DNA from: Actinobacteria bacterium 69-20
GTDB lineage: Bacteria > Actinomycetota > Actinomycetes > Mycobacteriales > Nakamurellaceae
Direction: 5' to 3'
Assembly (NCBI GenBank): GCA_001897425.1
Contig: MKSW01000038.1
Span: forward strand, 124,001-188,000
DNA length: 64,000 nt
The notes beneath the pieces are model-generated. The model saw nothing but the letters and a program-made list of their open reading frames with translations. It was not told the origin of the DNA and made no database searches. The position numbers were made by a program, and so were the translations under genes. Shown piece by piece: positions 8,886-18,428 of the stretch; within the stretch, counting starts at the first letter, position 1; each line of letters opens with the position of its first letter.

Positions 8886-11465
8886 TTACGGCACGTAGCG
8901 CACGAGGCGGTCGCCGGCCCGGATGAAGTACAGATTCCCGAACGCGTCGGTGGTCAGCCCGCCCACCGCGCCCTGGTAGAGCACGGTCGCCTTCGCGGTG
9001 CGCGGGTCGAGCTTGAAGAAGTACCGCCCGTGGTACGTGCCATAGATCCCGCCATCCGCGCCGCGCGCGAGAAAAACGTCATAGGCGGATATCCGGTTGG
9101 TGGACGTGAGCGGCGGCTTCGGGTACCCCACATCGCCAAAAGGCTTGCCCTGGTAGACGAATCGCCCGAGCGACGGGCTGTAGATGAGCAGCCAGTCCTG
9201 CGCCATCATCCAGATGTTGCGGCTCGGCCCGACCATCAGTCCCTGCACCGACGCCGCCGTCACCGGGAGCGGCACGGTGCGGGCCTGGTCGGTCCGCGTG
9301 TCGTAGATGACGAGCCGAGCGTGTGTCTGGGTCGGGGCGATGCCGAGGCCGCCCCACACCAGCGAGCCGCCGTACACGATGCCGTCCTGGTAGGCGAGGC
9401 TCACGATGCTCTCGTCGCCGACGAGGTCGCCCTTGAAGGTGCACTGCCCGGTCGCCGGGTCGTAGACGGTGAGCCCGCCCTTCAGGTTTCCGTAGCCGCC
9501 CATGGTGCCGATGTAGAGCTTCCCGCCGCCGGCGACCATGCCGTAGGGCCGGTCCTGCCGCTGCGCTGCGAGATCGCAGATCTTCTTCGGGTTCGCCCCC
9601 GCGGCGACCGGCTGGCTCGGACTGTAGGCGCCTATCGACGCGCCCGGGTAGATGCCGAGGTAAAGGTAGCCCCCCAAGGTGGCCATTCCCTCGGCCTGAC
9701 CGATCCCCTGATATGACGACGTTCGGTCCGCGCGCATCGGGGTATACGATGCCAATCCGCCGACGAGATAACCGCTGGCATAGACGTTCTCGTCCGGGCC
9801 GCGCTGCAGGGTTTCGATGCCGACGCTCGCGCCGGGCATGCCGGTCACGCTCTTGCGCAGGGCCGCGCCGGTGGTGGGGTTGGCGCCGGCGATCTGCAGG
9901 CCGCCGGTGATCGATCCCGCGCTCAGGACGGTTTGCCCGGGGTACCGGGACTGGTCGGCGAGGGCGAGCGAGGCCCAACCGCGGGGCGCCGGATAGGACG
10001 TTGCGATCTGGGTGGTGGTGTCCGTGGCGAGGTCGTAGGCCACGAGCAGCCCGTTGCCGTCGCGGTAGTAGGCCTTGCCGTCGAAGGCCGGGGACGCGCC
10101 CGGGTAGGAGACGCCTTTGATGGTCGACGCGACCGTCGCGCGGATGCTTCCGCCGCTTTGCTTGGTGACATCGAGGACGACGAGATCATTGCTCGGCGAG
10201 AGATAGACGAAGGCCTTCCCCGGGCCGGCGGCGATCTGGTAGGCGAACTGCTGGCCGCGGAAGGCCGGCGGGGTGATGTCGGTGCAGGTGGCGCCCTGCT
10301 CGTTGCAGGCGAGCAGGCCCGCCTTGGTTCCGACGCCCACATACACGATACGAGTGGTCAGGTCGACGGCGAGGCTCCGAACGTACTGTTGTCCGGTGAG
10401 CTTCTTGGCGTTGACGAAGGTGGTCAGGCCCTTGCCCGGCATGTACTTGTAGACGACGCCGTCCGGGTAGCCGCCGACATAGACGCTGGCGTTGGTGCCG
10501 GGGGCGATGGCGAACGGGATCTGGTCGCCGAGGATGGTCGCGACCCGCACCGGCACCGGCGCGCCGGGTTTGTACGCCCAGAGCGCGCCGGGCTGGAAGC
10601 TCGCGACGTAGATCGTGCCGTCGGTGGCGGTGGTGGCCGCCCAGGAGCCCGACGGGGACGAGGTATTGAGGTTGAACCACCGCTGGATCACCCCGGTGGC
10701 GACCTCGACGACGACCAGATGCGCTGGGACGCTACCGTTTCCGTCGGTGACGGCATAGACGACGTCACGCCCACCGGCGTCCTTGCCGAAAGTGATTGCC
10801 CGGACGTAGGTGTCATACAACTGCGGGCCGAGATCGGTGAACTGGCGGGAGATGCGGACGTCGTCAGCGTACACGGTGCCGCCACTCGACGTGGTCGCGC
10901 CGATGCGGACGGCGACGTATCTGGCCTTCTCCGGCGCGATGCCGCTCGGGCGGAGCATGGTCCAGCGCGCCTGCCCGGTGTGGGTCGGGGGCCCTTGGCC
11001 GATCACTCTGCGCGCGGCGTCGAGGAAGACCAGGTTCACCGTGGCCGTGCCGGACTGCGACAGGGTCTGCAGGAAGGCGGTGTACCGCAGGCCGGGCGTG
11101 GCCGGCAGCGGCGCGCTGGTGATGGTCGGCACGGGGCAGCTCGCGATGCTGCGCAGGTACGCCGCCTGGTTCCCTTCGGCGCGTTGATCGGTGGTGACGC
11201 CCGAGGCGGCCGAGCAGGAACGGGTCCAGTCGGCCGTCCCGCCCTCGAAGCCGAAGTTGGGGACGAGTAGATCGCCGCTGGGCAGGGGGCCGGTGAACGG
11301 GGGTGGTGCTTTCGGCGGTGCAGTGGGTGGCGGCACCGCGAGGTGCGGGGCCGCCGCGGGGTGTGCGATCGGGGCCGCCGCCGCGGTGGGCGCGACAGCC
11401 ACGGCCAGCGCCCACACCAGTGCGGCCGATGCGACGAGCGCTATCCCCCGGATTCTCGGCGTCAC
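8886..11465 (-). CDS. Large secreted beta-propeller-like protein
   Basis: Exported protein of 859 residues, not assigned to a named function. GTG 11465 was chosen because AGGAGGGGAG lies 5-14 bases upstream. Residues 1-40 form a clear signal peptide (RIRGIALVASAALVWALAVAV, ending AAAA-P), followed by a Pro/Ala linker to residue 75. Residues about 80-200 look like a jelly-roll carbohydrate-binding module (LVPNFGFEGGTADW, RYVAVRIGATTSSGGTVYADDVRI). The rest has repeated four-stranded units with Gly/Tyr turns (DGTIYVASFQPGALWAYKPG, SLAVDLTTRIVYVGVGTKAG, GKLYIGTMGGYGNLKGGL), as in SMP-30/NHL-type propellers. An extracellular binding or sensing role is inferred. Confidence 0.65.
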   Translation of the reverse strand: MTPRIRGIALVASAALVWALAVAVAPTAAAAPIAHPAAAPHLAVPPPTAPPKAPPPFTGPLPSGDLLVPNFGFEGGTADWTRSCSAASGVTTDQRAEGNQAAYLRSIASCPVPTITSAPLPATPGLRYTAFLQTLSQSGTATVNLVFLDAARRVIGQGPPTHTGQARWTMLRPSGIAPEKARYVAVRIGATTSSGGTVYADDVRISRQFTDLGPQLYDTYVRAITFGKDAGGRDVVYAVTDGNGSVPAHLVVVEVATGVIQRWFNLNTSSPSGSWAATTATDGTIYVASFQPGALWAYKPGAPVPVRVATILGDQIPFAIAPGTNASVYVGGYPDGVVYKYMPGKGLTTFVNAKKLTGQQYVRSLAVDLTTRIVYVGVGTKAGLLACNEQGATCTDITPPAFRGQQFAYQIAAGPGKAFVYLSPSNDLVVLDVTKQSGGSIRATVASTIKGVSYPGASPAFDGKAYYRDGNGLLVAYDLATDTTTQIATSYPAPRGWASLALADQSRYPGQTVLSAGSITGGLQIAGANPTTGAALRKSVTGMPGASVGIETLQRGPDENVYASGYLVGGLASYTPMRADRTSSYQGIGQAEGMATLGGYLYLGIYPGASIGAYSPSQPVAAGANPKKICDLAAQRQDRPYGMVAGGGKLYIGTMGGYGNLKGGLTVYDPATGQCTFKGDLVGDESIVSLAYQDGIVYGGSLVWGGLGIAPTQTHARLVIYDTRTDQARTVPLPVTAASVQGLMVGPSRNIWMMAQDWLLIYSPSLGRFVYQGKPFGDVGYPKPPLTSTNRISAYDVFLARGADGGIYGTYHGRYFFKLDPRTAKATVLYQGAVGGLTTDAFGNLYFIRAGDRLVRYVP

Positions 11466-11651
11466 CTGTTCTCCCCTCCTAGGCGCCGGCAACGTCCGAC
11501 ACTGAAGTGACATGTGTGACGGGTGATGCAGACGGGTATGGCCTTCGTAGCGTCCGGCCACGCGGGGTGTCAACCGGCCGCGCCGAGCGAAACGCCCGAT
11601 GTGGTCAGCGAAATCGGACTTCGAGCGCTTCCGGAACGAGACCGGCGGCGC

Positions 11652-11695
11652 GAGCCGCGAACATCGTCATACTCGCTGCCGCACCCGAACGGCTG
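11652..11695 (+). repeat. 44-bp direct repeat, copy left of the AbiE-like module
   Basis: About 40 of 44 positions match 13349-13392; the first 24 bp are identical (beginning GAGCCGCGAACATCGTCATA). It contains the right-arm sequence of the dispersed hairpin repeat but no obvious left arm. The two copies bracket the toxin-antitoxin module in the same orientation. Confidence 0.7.
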
Positions 11696-11758
11696 CCGGT
11701 TTCGCGACCTGGTCCCCGGCCGGCTACGTCATGCGCCGGGCAACAGAACACAGGCTCA

Positions 11759-11795
11759 TTGACATAATAGGTCGCTAGTGCGACTATTTATGTCA
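11759..11795 (+). promoter_or_regulatory. Promoter embedded in a 36-bp palindromic operator
   Basis: Imperfect inverted repeat with 16-bp arms TGACATAATAGGTCGC (11760-11775) and GCGACTATTTATGTCA (11780-11795), spacer TAGT. A -35 TTGACA (11759-11764) and a -10-like GACTAT (11782-11787) are spaced by 17 bp inside it, so binding would block RNA polymerase. The right arm touches the ATG at 11795. AbiEi-type antitoxins are known to autorepress through inverted repeats. Confidence 0.75.
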
Positions 11796-12493
11796 TGGCG
11801 ATAGGGGCAGCCCTCATGACAACCAAGGACGCTGCGTCTCTGCTCGGCGTCGGCGCGCGTCAGATCCAGCGCCTGGTCGCGTCGGGCCGTCTGCACCGCG
11901 CCGATGTGGTGGGGGCATCGATGCTGATCGATGCCCGGTCGGCGCAGCGCCTTCACGCGCAAGGCGTGGGCCGTGGCCGGCCGTGGTCGTCGGAGACCGT
12001 ACAGGCGGCATTGGATTTCGTTCGGATGGGAACGACAGGCAGGTTGGGGGCGACCGAGCGGTCCCGGCTCAAAGCAAGATTGCGCGGTATGTCGGCGCCC
12101 GCCCTGGTGCGCGCAACCGCACGGCGATCAAGTGCCACCAACTACCGCGCGTCTGCGTCGTTTCTCGCCGAGCTGCGTGAGCATCTGGTGCTGACGGCCG
12201 GCTCGGCGGTCGACGCGGACGCGGGAATCGCAGCCGCGTTGGGGCTTGCCGGTTCGGCCCGGCAGACAGTGGACGGGTACGTCGACCGGTCAGGTGTCGC
12301 GAAGCTCGTCGAACGGTTCTTCCTGGTCGAGGATCCCGGCGGGAATGTGACGCTCCGCGTGGCGGGCGGCCTGCCGGAGGGCCGCGTCGCCGATCTAGTC
12401 ACGGTCGCTCTGGATCTCGCCGGCAGTCTTGACCCGCGGGAAAGGGCCGCCGGTCTCGCCTTCATCGGCACGCGGCTGGCGGCTCTGCGGTGA
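11795..12493 (+). CDS. AbiEi-like HTH antitoxin/autorepressor
   Basis: Predicted antitoxin of a type IV AbiE-like system, 232 residues. The N-terminus is a MerR/excisionase-type helix-turn-helix (TTKDAASLLGVGARQIQRLV, then SGRLHRADVVG). The remainder is a helical domain with no catalytic motif. It sits directly behind a palindromic promoter-operator, as expected for an autorepressor. ATG 11795 is seven bases after the -10-like hexamer and would be leaderless; ATG 11816 with AGGGG eight bases upstream is an equally plausible start. The stop overlaps the next gene by four bases (GTGA). The neighbouring nucleotidyltransferase is the main reason for the AbiE assignment. Confidence 0.65.
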   Translation: MAIGAALMTTKDAASLLGVGARQIQRLVASGRLHRADVVGASMLIDARSAQRLHAQGVGRGRPWSSETVQAALDFVRMGTTGRLGATERSRLKARLRGMSAPALVRATARRSSATNYRASASFLAELREHLVLTAGSAVDADAGIAAALGLAGSARQTVDGYVDRSGVAKLVERFFLVEDPGGNVTLRVAGGLPEGRVADLVTVALDLAGSLDPRERAAGLAFIGTRLAALR

Positions 12494-13284
12494 CGGTCAG
12501 CAGGCGCATGGTCTCTCTGCCGAACCCGCCCGGCGGCTGGACAAGGCCGTGGCCGTGCGCCTTCGAGCTTGCGCAGGTGCTGCCGGCGGTGAAATGGACC
12601 CTCATCGGCGGCTCCATGGTCCAGCTTCACGCGCTTGCCCACGACATCGACGTGGTGCGCCCCACCGACGATGTCGACCTGCTCCTGCATGTCGAGGTCG
12701 ACCCGACCGTCGTCAGCGAGGCGCACCAGCGGATCACTGGCCTCGGATACAAGCTTCGTGCACCGTCCGACCCGCGCGACAAGGCGGCCCCGCACTACCG
12801 GTTCGAGCGCCCGGGCAGCGCCGGTGTTGAGAAGATCGACGTCATGATCGCCGATCACGCGCCGCCGCGGGCTCGGCAACGGCTTCGCGGGCGCCCCATG
12901 TTCCGCGTCGATGGCGGAACCCAAGCCCTCCGACGCACGATGATCTATCAGGTCTCGGACGACGTGCTGATCGTCAGGTTCAGTGTTCCGGACGAGCTTG
13001 GCGCGCTGATCTTGAAAGGCGCCGCGCATCTTTCCGACAGCAACGAAGCCAGCCGTCATCTGCAGGACGCGGCCGTGCTGGCCGCATGCATCCATGACCA
13101 TGCGGCCGAAGCGCGGCGGCTGCACGGAAGCGACCGCAAACGGATCGCCCACCTCGCACGCGAGCTGGCCGACCCGATGCACCCTGCGTGGCTCGCGCTG
13201 ACCGGGAGCGACCGGCAAGCGGGACAGGACACGCTGCGCATACTCTCATCCGCTGGAGCTCCGGGACCGACGGGTGCACCGTGA
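12490..13284 (+). CDS. AbiEii-like nucleotidyltransferase toxin
   Basis: Nucleotidyltransferase-fold protein, 264 residues, of the AbiEii/DUF1814-like group. WTLIGGSMVQLHALAHDIDV near residues 37-56 holds the GGS glycine/serine motif, followed by RPTDDVDLLL with the paired acidic residues that bind metal, and VEKIDVMIAD provides the third carboxylate. A later YQVSDDVLIVRFSVPDELGALILKGAAH segment resembles the helical substrate domain. GTG 12490 overlaps the upstream stop; ATG 12508 is an alternative. AbiEii toxins are GTP- or CTP-dependent nucleotidyltransferases that block growth; the exact target here is unknown. Confidence 0.7.
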   Translation: MTVSRRMVSLPNPPGGWTRPWPCAFELAQVLPAVKWTLIGGSMVQLHALAHDIDVVRPTDDVDLLLHVEVDPTVVSEAHQRITGLGYKLRAPSDPRDKAAPHYRFERPGSAGVEKIDVMIADHAPPRARQRLRGRPMFRVDGGTQALRRTMIYQVSDDVLIVRFSVPDELGALILKGAAHLSDSNEASRHLQDAAVLAACIHDHAAEARRLHGSDRKRIAHLARELADPMHPAWLALTGSDRQAGQDTLRILSSAGAPGPTGAP

Positions 13285-13348
13285 ACACGATCAAGTGCGC
13301 GCGCAGGGATGCGCCCTTCGTGCTGTTGCTGCTCGGAAGCGGCGGCGT

Positions 13349-13392
13349 GAGCCGCGAACATCGTCATACTCGATGCCGCGCTGGAACGGCTG
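13349..13392 (+). repeat. 44-bp direct repeat, copy right of the AbiE-like module
   Basis: Partner of 11652-11695 in the same orientation, 64 bp after the toxin stop. Identical over the first 24 bp and about 40 of 44 overall. It lies in the short interval between the toxin gene and the end of the E2 gene. Confidence 0.7.
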
Positions 13393-13403
13393 GCGCAGAG
13401 GGA

Positions 13404-14771
13404 TCAGCCCGGCGCGAGGAGGCTGTCGGGCCGGCGGAACAGATCAGCGAGGTCGGCGAGGAAGCGGCCGGCGTCGGCGCCGTCGGCGGCACGGTGATCG
13501 ACGGTCAGGCCCACGGTGCAGCCGAGCCGTACCCCGAGCGTGCCGCCACCGGCGGCGAACGGCATCTCGCCGATAGCGCCGACCGACAGGGCGCAGACCT
13601 GCGGCGGCGTGACCAGCGCTTGGAACCTCGTCACACCGAAGGTGCCGAGGTTCGACAAGGTGGCGGTCGCACCCGACATAGCGTCCGGGCCGAGATGGCC
13701 GTCCCGCGCGGATGCGACGACGCGCCGGACGTCTCGCTCGACGTCGTCGGCCGGGCGACGATCCGCGTCGATGACGACCGGAGCCAGTAGGCCGACAGGG
13801 GTGTCGACGGCGAGCGCGATGCCGATGCGGTCGGCGGGTTGCGGCTGGCCGTCGACCCAGGTGCTGGCCAACTCCAGGTGCAGGCGCAGGGTTTTCGCGA
13901 AGGCCACCGCGAGCAGGGTGGTCCAGCCGATGCCGCGGCGGGCGGCAGCGAGCGGGCGGAGGTCGAGATCGGCGTAGGCGGTGAACTGGGGGACGGTGGC
14001 ACTCTCGGTCATGACCCGGGCAACGGTCTGCCGCACGCTTCGGCGGTAGGTCTCGAGCGCGCTGTCGAATCGGGCACCGTCGGGTCGGGCACCGTCGAGC
14101 CGCGGACCGGCCGTCGAGAGCGGCGGCGATCCCGTGGGCGGTGCATCGGGTACCGGGGGCGCAGCCGAGACATATGACGCAGCAGGTAGTGTCGCGCCCG
14201 TTGCAGTTGGCACGACGGCGGACCGCTGTGCCGAGGACGGTGCTTTCGTCGCGATCGCCTGCGCGGCACGGTCCACATCGGCCATCGTGATGAGGCCGCC
14301 CGTGCCCGTGCCGGTGATGGTGGCGAGGTCGATCTTCAACTGCGCCGCGCGGCTACGCGCCCCGGGCACCACCGGTCGGGGGCCCTGACGGGACGGCGGG
14401 GTGGCCAGCCGGTCGGCGCCGTTCGATCCCGGCTCCACCGGCGCGCCCGCGCCGATGGGTGCCGCGTCCGTGTCGCCCGCACCCCCCACGACGCCATCGG
14501 GGCCGATCAGGCCTTCGAGCAGCTCGTCGGCCTCGGTGGCGATGTACGCGATGGGGTCTCCCACCGGGATCGTGGCGCCGACGTCCGCGACGATGCGCGC
14601 CAAGGTGCCCTCGACCGGGGACTCCACCTCCATGTCGACCTTGTCGGTGAGCACATCGCAGACCGGGTCGCCGGCGCGCACATGCGCGCCCGGTTCGAAG
14701 TGCCAGACCACGATCTGGCCCTGCTCCATGGTCATGGACATCTTCGGCATGACCAGCGCGACGTCCCGCAT
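13404..14771 (-). CDS. Dihydrolipoamide acyltransferase E2 (acetoin/pyruvate type)
   Basis: E2 component of a 2-oxoacid/acetoin dehydrogenase complex, 455 residues, transferring acyl groups from E1-bound TPP to CoA. Residues 1-80 are a lipoyl domain (MPKMSMTMEQGQIVVWHFEP, lipoyl Lys in DKVDMEVESP near residue 44). After a Pro/Ala linker comes a peripheral subunit-binding domain (PGARSRAAQLKIDLATITGTG near 135-165), another linker, then the catalytic domain ending with DHRAADGADAGRFL, which holds the active His and Asp of HxxxDG. ATG 14771 overlaps the E1beta stop by one base. No lipoamide dehydrogenase (E3) gene is nearby. Confidence 0.9.
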   Translation of the reverse strand: MRDVALVMPKMSMTMEQGQIVVWHFEPGAHVRAGDPVCDVLTDKVDMEVESPVEGTLARIVADVGATIPVGDPIAYIATEADELLEGLIGPDGVVGGAGDTDAAPIGAGAPVEPGSNGADRLATPPSRQGPRPVVPGARSRAAQLKIDLATITGTGTGGLITMADVDRAAQAIATKAPSSAQRSAVVPTATGATLPAASYVSAAPPVPDAPPTGSPPLSTAGPRLDGARPDGARFDSALETYRRSVRQTVARVMTESATVPQFTAYADLDLRPLAAARRGIGWTTLLAVAFAKTLRLHLELASTWVDGQPQPADRIGIALAVDTPVGLLAPVVIDADRRPADDVERDVRRVVASARDGHLGPDAMSGATATLSNLGTFGVTRFQALVTPPQVCALSVGAIGEMPFAAGGGTLGVRLGCTVGLTVDHRAADGADAGRFLADLADLFRRPDSLLAPG

Positions 14772-15922
14772 CACAGGTCCTTCATCAGATCGCGGGCGGC
14801 CGCGACGATGCCCGGAACCTGCGGCACCGACGCCTTCTCCAGTTGCGGCGCATACGGTATCGGCGCATCGAGTCCGCACAACCGGCGGATCGGCGCCAGC
14901 AGGTAATACAGCGCATCCGACTCGGCGATGCGAGCCGCGATCTCGGCCATGAATCCGGCCGTCCCCGGAGCCTCCTGCACCAGCAGTACGCGGCCGGTCC
15001 GCTTGACCGCAGTCAGAATGGTCGGCGCGTCCAAGGGCTTGATCGTCCGGGGATCGACCACCGTGGCCTCGATCCCGTCCGCGGCGAGTTCCTCGGCGGC
15101 CTGCAGCGCTCGGGGCACCATCACGCTGGTGGCGACAATGGTCACGTCGTCACCCGTGCGGCGCACCGCCGCCTGTCCCAGCGGGATCCGCCCGGCACCC
15201 TCGGCCACCTCGCCGGTGGTCGGGTAGAGCAGCTTGTGTTCCAGGAAGATGACGGGGTTCGGGTCGTCGATCGCGGCGAGTAGCAGCCCCTTCGCATCCG
15301 CCGGCGTTGCGGGCATCACGACTTTGAGCCCGGGGACGTGGGCGAACCACGCCTCGAGACTCTGTGAATGCTGTGCCGCGGCACCGGTTCCCGACCCGCC
15401 GGGCGCCCGCAACACCAGCGGCACGTGCACCGCACCGCCGAGCATGAAGTGGATCTTCGCCGCCTGGTTGACGATCTGATCCATGGCCTGGTTGGTGAAG
15501 TCGGAGAACTGGATCTCGACGATCGGCCGCATGCCCGCGAGCGCCGCCCCGACGGCGGCTCCGACGATGCCCAGCTCGGAGATGGGGGTGTCGCGCACCC
15601 GTTCGGGCCCGAACCGCTCGAACAACCCGGCGCTGACACCGAACGCCCCGCCGTAGACGCCGACGTCCTCGCCAAAGAGGAATACCCGGTCGTCGGCCGT
15701 CATCGCCTCCGCCATCGCTTCGCGCACGGCTTCGGCGTACGTGATCACCCGGCTGCCGGCGGCGCGCGAGGCGTCCTGCCCCGCGCCGCGCACCGCGCTG
15801 GGCTCCGTCGGGCGGGTCGGCGGCACGAGCGTCACATGGGCGTTCGGCCGCGCCGGCGCCCCTGGGGACTCCGGCGCCGCACTCTCGGGCGCACTCGTGG
15901 TCGCTGGGATCGTCGCTGACAT
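14771..15922 (-). CDS. TPP-dependent dehydrogenase E1 beta subunit
   Basis: Beta subunit of an acetoin/pyruvate-type E1, 383 residues from ATG 15922 (GGAGAAGGGG upstream). After a Pro/Ala-rich extension of about 55 residues, the family core begins with [17 protein letters not shown] and [59 protein letters not shown] and the C-terminal [20 protein letters not shown] are typical transketolase-like signatures. It pairs with the E1alpha gene 14 bp upstream to form the alpha2beta2 decarboxylase. The N-terminal extension is unusual. Confidence 0.9.
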   Translation of the reverse strand: MSATIPATTSAPESAAPESPGAPARPNAHVTLVPPTRPTEPSAVRGAGQDASRAAGSRVITYAEAVREAMAEAMTADDRVFLFGEDVGVYGGAFGVSAGLFERFGPERVRDTPISELGIVGAAVGAALAGMRPIVEIQFSDFTNQAMDQIVNQAAKIHFMLGGAVHVPLVLRAPGGSGTGAAAQHSQSLEAWFAHVPGLKVVMPATPADAKGLLLAAIDDPNPVIFLEHKLLYPTTGEVAEGAGRIPLGQAAVRRTGDDVTIVATSVMVPRALQAAEELAADGIEATVVDPRTIKPLDAPTILTAVKRTGRVLLVQEAPGTAGFMAEIAARIAESDALYYLLAPIRRLCGLDAPIPYAPQLEKASVPQVPGIVAAARDLMKDL

Positions 15923-15936
15923 GCCCCTTCTCCCCC

Positions 15937-16911
15937 TCATTCCGCGTAGACCGAGGTCAGCAGGTCCTCCGCGCGAGCCGGTGGCGCGGCACTGGCGCGG
16001 CGCACGGCGTCGCGGATCGCCTCCCGCGCCTCCGATCGCATCGAGTCCACCGCGGCCTGGTCGAGGGTTCCGGCGTCCGTCACCGTCTTCTCGAAGCGCG
16101 CGATCGGGTCCCGCGTCTTCCATTCCTCTATTTCTTCGCGGGTGCGGTACAGGTTCTTGTCGCTCTTGGAGTGGCCCCGCCAGCGGTAGGTCTCCGACTC
16201 GACCAGCGTCGGTCCTTCGCCGCGCCTCGCGCGATCGACCGCGGCACCGACCGCGTCGTACACGGCCTGGATGTCGTTGCCGTCTACGGTGACTCCCGGG
16301 ATGCCGTACGCCGCCGCGCGCTCGCTGATGTGCGCGAGCCGGGTCGACTTCGCCGACGACATCGACATCCCGTACAGGTTGTTCTCGCAGACGAATACCA
16401 CCGGGAGATCCCAGATGGCGGCGAGGTTCACGCCCTCGTGGAATGCGCCCTCGTTCACGGCCCCGTCTCCGAAGAAGCTGATGACGACGGTGTCGGTGCC
16501 CTGCATTCGCTGCGCGAGCGCGGCGCCCGTGGCGATCGGGATGCCGCCCGCGACGATCCCGTTGGCGCCCAGGTTCCCGGTGGCCACGTCCGCGATGTGC
16601 ATGGAACCGCCGCGCCCGCGGCAGTAGCCGGTGTCCTTCGCCAGGAGCTCCGCCATCATCCGTTCGAGATCGGCACCCTTGGCGATGCAGTGGCCGTGGC
16701 CGCGGTGCGTCGAGGTGATCATGTCGGTCGGCCGCAGTGGGAGGCAGCTACCGGTCGAGGACGCCTCCTGGCCGACCGACAGGTGCATCGTTCCGTGCAT
16801 CAGGCCGCGGCCGTACAGCTCCTCGACGGCCTCCTCGAACAGGCGAATGCGCCACATCGTGCCGAGGGCCCGACGCGCGGACTCGGCATTCGAAACAAGC
16901 TGGCCCGTCAT
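15937..16911 (-). CDS. TPP-dependent dehydrogenase E1 alpha subunit (AcoA-like)
   Basis: E1 alpha subunit, 324 residues, resembling acetoin dehydrogenase AcoA more than branched-chain types. [13 protein letters not shown] (97-108) and [18 protein letters not shown] mark the family. The TPP/Mg2+ motif [17 protein letters not shown] begins at residue 148 and ends in VFVCENN. A conserved phosphorylation-loop-like [10 protein letters not shown] follows near 245. ATG 16911 overlaps the oxidoreductase stop by four bases, so these genes form one translationally coupled operon. Whether the substrate is acetoin, pyruvate or a sugar-derived keto compound cannot be told. Confidence 0.9.
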   Translation of the reverse strand: MTGQLVSNAESARRALGTMWRIRLFEEAVEELYGRGLMHGTMHLSVGQEASSTGSCLPLRPTDMITSTHRGHGHCIAKGADLERMMAELLAKDTGYCRGRGGSMHIADVATGNLGANGIVAGGIPIATGAALAQRMQGTDTVVISFFGDGAVNEGAFHEGVNLAAIWDLPVVFVCENNLYGMSMSSAKSTRLAHISERAAAYGIPGVTVDGNDIQAVYDAVGAAVDRARRGEGPTLVESETYRWRGHSKSDKNLYRTREEIEEWKTRDPIARFEKTVTDAGTLDQAAVDSMRSEAREAIRDAVRRASAAPPARAEDLLTSVYAE

Positions 16912-18245
16912 GACCGCACCAGTCCCCTCACGACATCGGCCGTGGTCTCCGGAAGGACCCCGGTGAGCTGCAGCGCGTCCTGCAATCGTCGGAGCGCCAC
17001 CAACGGTCGGGTCTCGTCGACGGCGACGTCGTCATAGGTGAGCATCTGGCCCCGCGCCACGTCGCGGACCAGTCGGCATCCGGCGGCGAGCCCGATCGGC
17101 AGGCCACGACTCGCCCGCGCCTCGGCCGCGTCGTGCACCGTTCCGTGGACGTGATGTCCGCCGATGCCCTCGAGGACGGTGCCGGACTCCAGGTCGGCCT
17201 TCGCGTGGGCGATCACCTCGGCGCGCCACTGCGTGGCCTGGAACGACGGCATGCGGTCGAGCACGGCCTCCCCGACGGATTGCAGCGCCTCGATCGACGC
17301 GAGGTGATAGGGCCGGTACAGCGCGAAGAACGGGCCTTTGCCCAGCTTGAGATACTCCAACTCGGCCGTCACCACGTCGTCCTCGGACTTGACGATCACG
17401 AACACGCCGGGCGCGACATTGCCGGTGACGTACTCGACGACCGGCCCGGTCGAGTCGACGATCCCGCCGGCGGCCTTCGGGACCAGCGTGGTCGCAAGGT
17501 CGGCGACATCGCATGCCACGCCGTGCATTCCGGGCATGTCGACGGTGAACCCCGTCGCGTTGGCGAGCGCGGCCATTTCGATCTGTGTCTTGGTGCCGTC
17601 GGTGAAGGAGCACAGCATCTTCGGATTCATGTGCTTGCGCATCGCCTCGTCGGCGACGTCATCCGGGGTGTCGGTCGGGCGCATCGGGTTGTTCTTCCCC
17701 TTGCCGGCCGCGACCACCTTGAGACCGAGATCATCGGCGAACTCGACGAGTTTGAGGCATTCCACGGGTTCGTCACCGCGGCACACCGTGTAGACGGCGT
17801 CGCCGGCGCGCGCGAGCGACGAGAGCAACTGGCCGACCGTCACGTCGGCTTCGACCGTCATGAGTGCGACATCGCGCCGCTTGAGCAGACAGGAGAGCGC
17901 CACCTGCGCGGCCACGTCCGGCACGCCGGAGACCTCGACAACGATGTCCAGCGGCAGGTCCGCCAGTTGGAGGCCATCGGCCAGCACGACCGCTCGGCGA
18001 TGTTCGACGGCATCGACCGCCTCCCGGACGTCGACAGCCACGAACACGTCGTCTCTGCCTGCCGCCTTCAATGCTCGGACGGCCCGGTCCGTCGCGATAT
18101 CGGCGACCGCCGCGACCTCTATCCCCCTGGCCCGGGAGATCTGGGCGATCAGCCCGCTGCCCATCTGGCCGGCACCGACGATGCCCACCAAGACCGGCCG
18201 GCCGAGATCCTGCTCACGCGCGGCGAGCCTCGTCGCATACCCCAT
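16908..18245 (-). CDS. SAF-domain NAD(P)-dependent oxidoreductase (homoserine-dehydrogenase-like)
   Basis: Predicted NAD(P)-dependent dehydrogenase, 445 residues. The N-terminal Rossmann fold shows VGIVGAGQMGSGLIAQISRA near residues 18-37, followed by a homoserine-dehydrogenase-like catalytic region (VVAAGKGKNNPMRPTDTPDD). The C-terminal 70 residues (SRGLPIGLAAGCRLVRDVAR, YDDVAVDE) look like a SAF domain, as in altronate dehydratase and NeuB-type proteins. ATG 18245 has AAGGA about ten bases upstream. It lies between the PTS genes and the E1/E2 genes, so it probably oxidises the phosphorylated polyol or a derived intermediate. The substrate is unknown to me. Confidence 0.7.
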   Translation of the reverse strand: MGYATRLAAREQDLGRPVLVGIVGAGQMGSGLIAQISRARGIEVAAVADIATDRAVRALKAAGRDDVFVAVDVREAVDAVEHRRAVVLADGLQLADLPLDIVVEVSGVPDVAAQVALSCLLKRRDVALMTVEADVTVGQLLSSLARAGDAVYTVCRGDEPVECLKLVEFADDLGLKVVAAGKGKNNPMRPTDTPDDVADEAMRKHMNPKMLCSFTDGTKTQIEMAALANATGFTVDMPGMHGVACDVADLATTLVPKAAGGIVDSTGPVVEYVTGNVAPGVFVIVKSEDDVVTAELEYLKLGKGPFFALYRPYHLASIEALQSVGEAVLDRMPSFQATQWRAEVIAHAKADLESGTVLEGIGGHHVHGTVHDAAEARASRGLPIGLAAGCRLVRDVARGQMLTYDDVAVDETRPLVALRRLQDALQLTGVLPETTADVVRGLVRS

Positions 18246-18321
18246 CGGGACCATTCCTTCTATTGACGCGCCGACGGAGCGGGGTCCGCCTGCTGAGTTT
18301 CGGCCGGGCGGCGCCGGGAAT

Positions 18322-18369
18322 GATGCCGGAAGTGATGCCGGAAGTGATGCCGGGACCGACGCCGGGAGC
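18322..18369. repeat. 12-bp tandem repeat (four units)
   Basis: Two exact units GATGCCGGAAGT, then GATGCCGGGACC and GACGCCGGGAGC, in the leader upstream of the oxidoreductase gene. A second array with the same GATGCCG core lies at 20391-20426. Confidence 0.75.
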
Positions 18370-18428
18370 CTCGCCACGACGCGGAGGCGCACGCGCCGGA
18401 TGCGCGCAGCCCAACACCGGCGACTGCG

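Noticed and set aside
9073-9092. CGTCATAGGCGG inside the secreted propeller-like gene, resembling the hairpin repeat end
   Set aside because: Only a short right-end match, no arm partner and in coding sequence. Treated as chance, as are similar matches at about 17027 and 58540.
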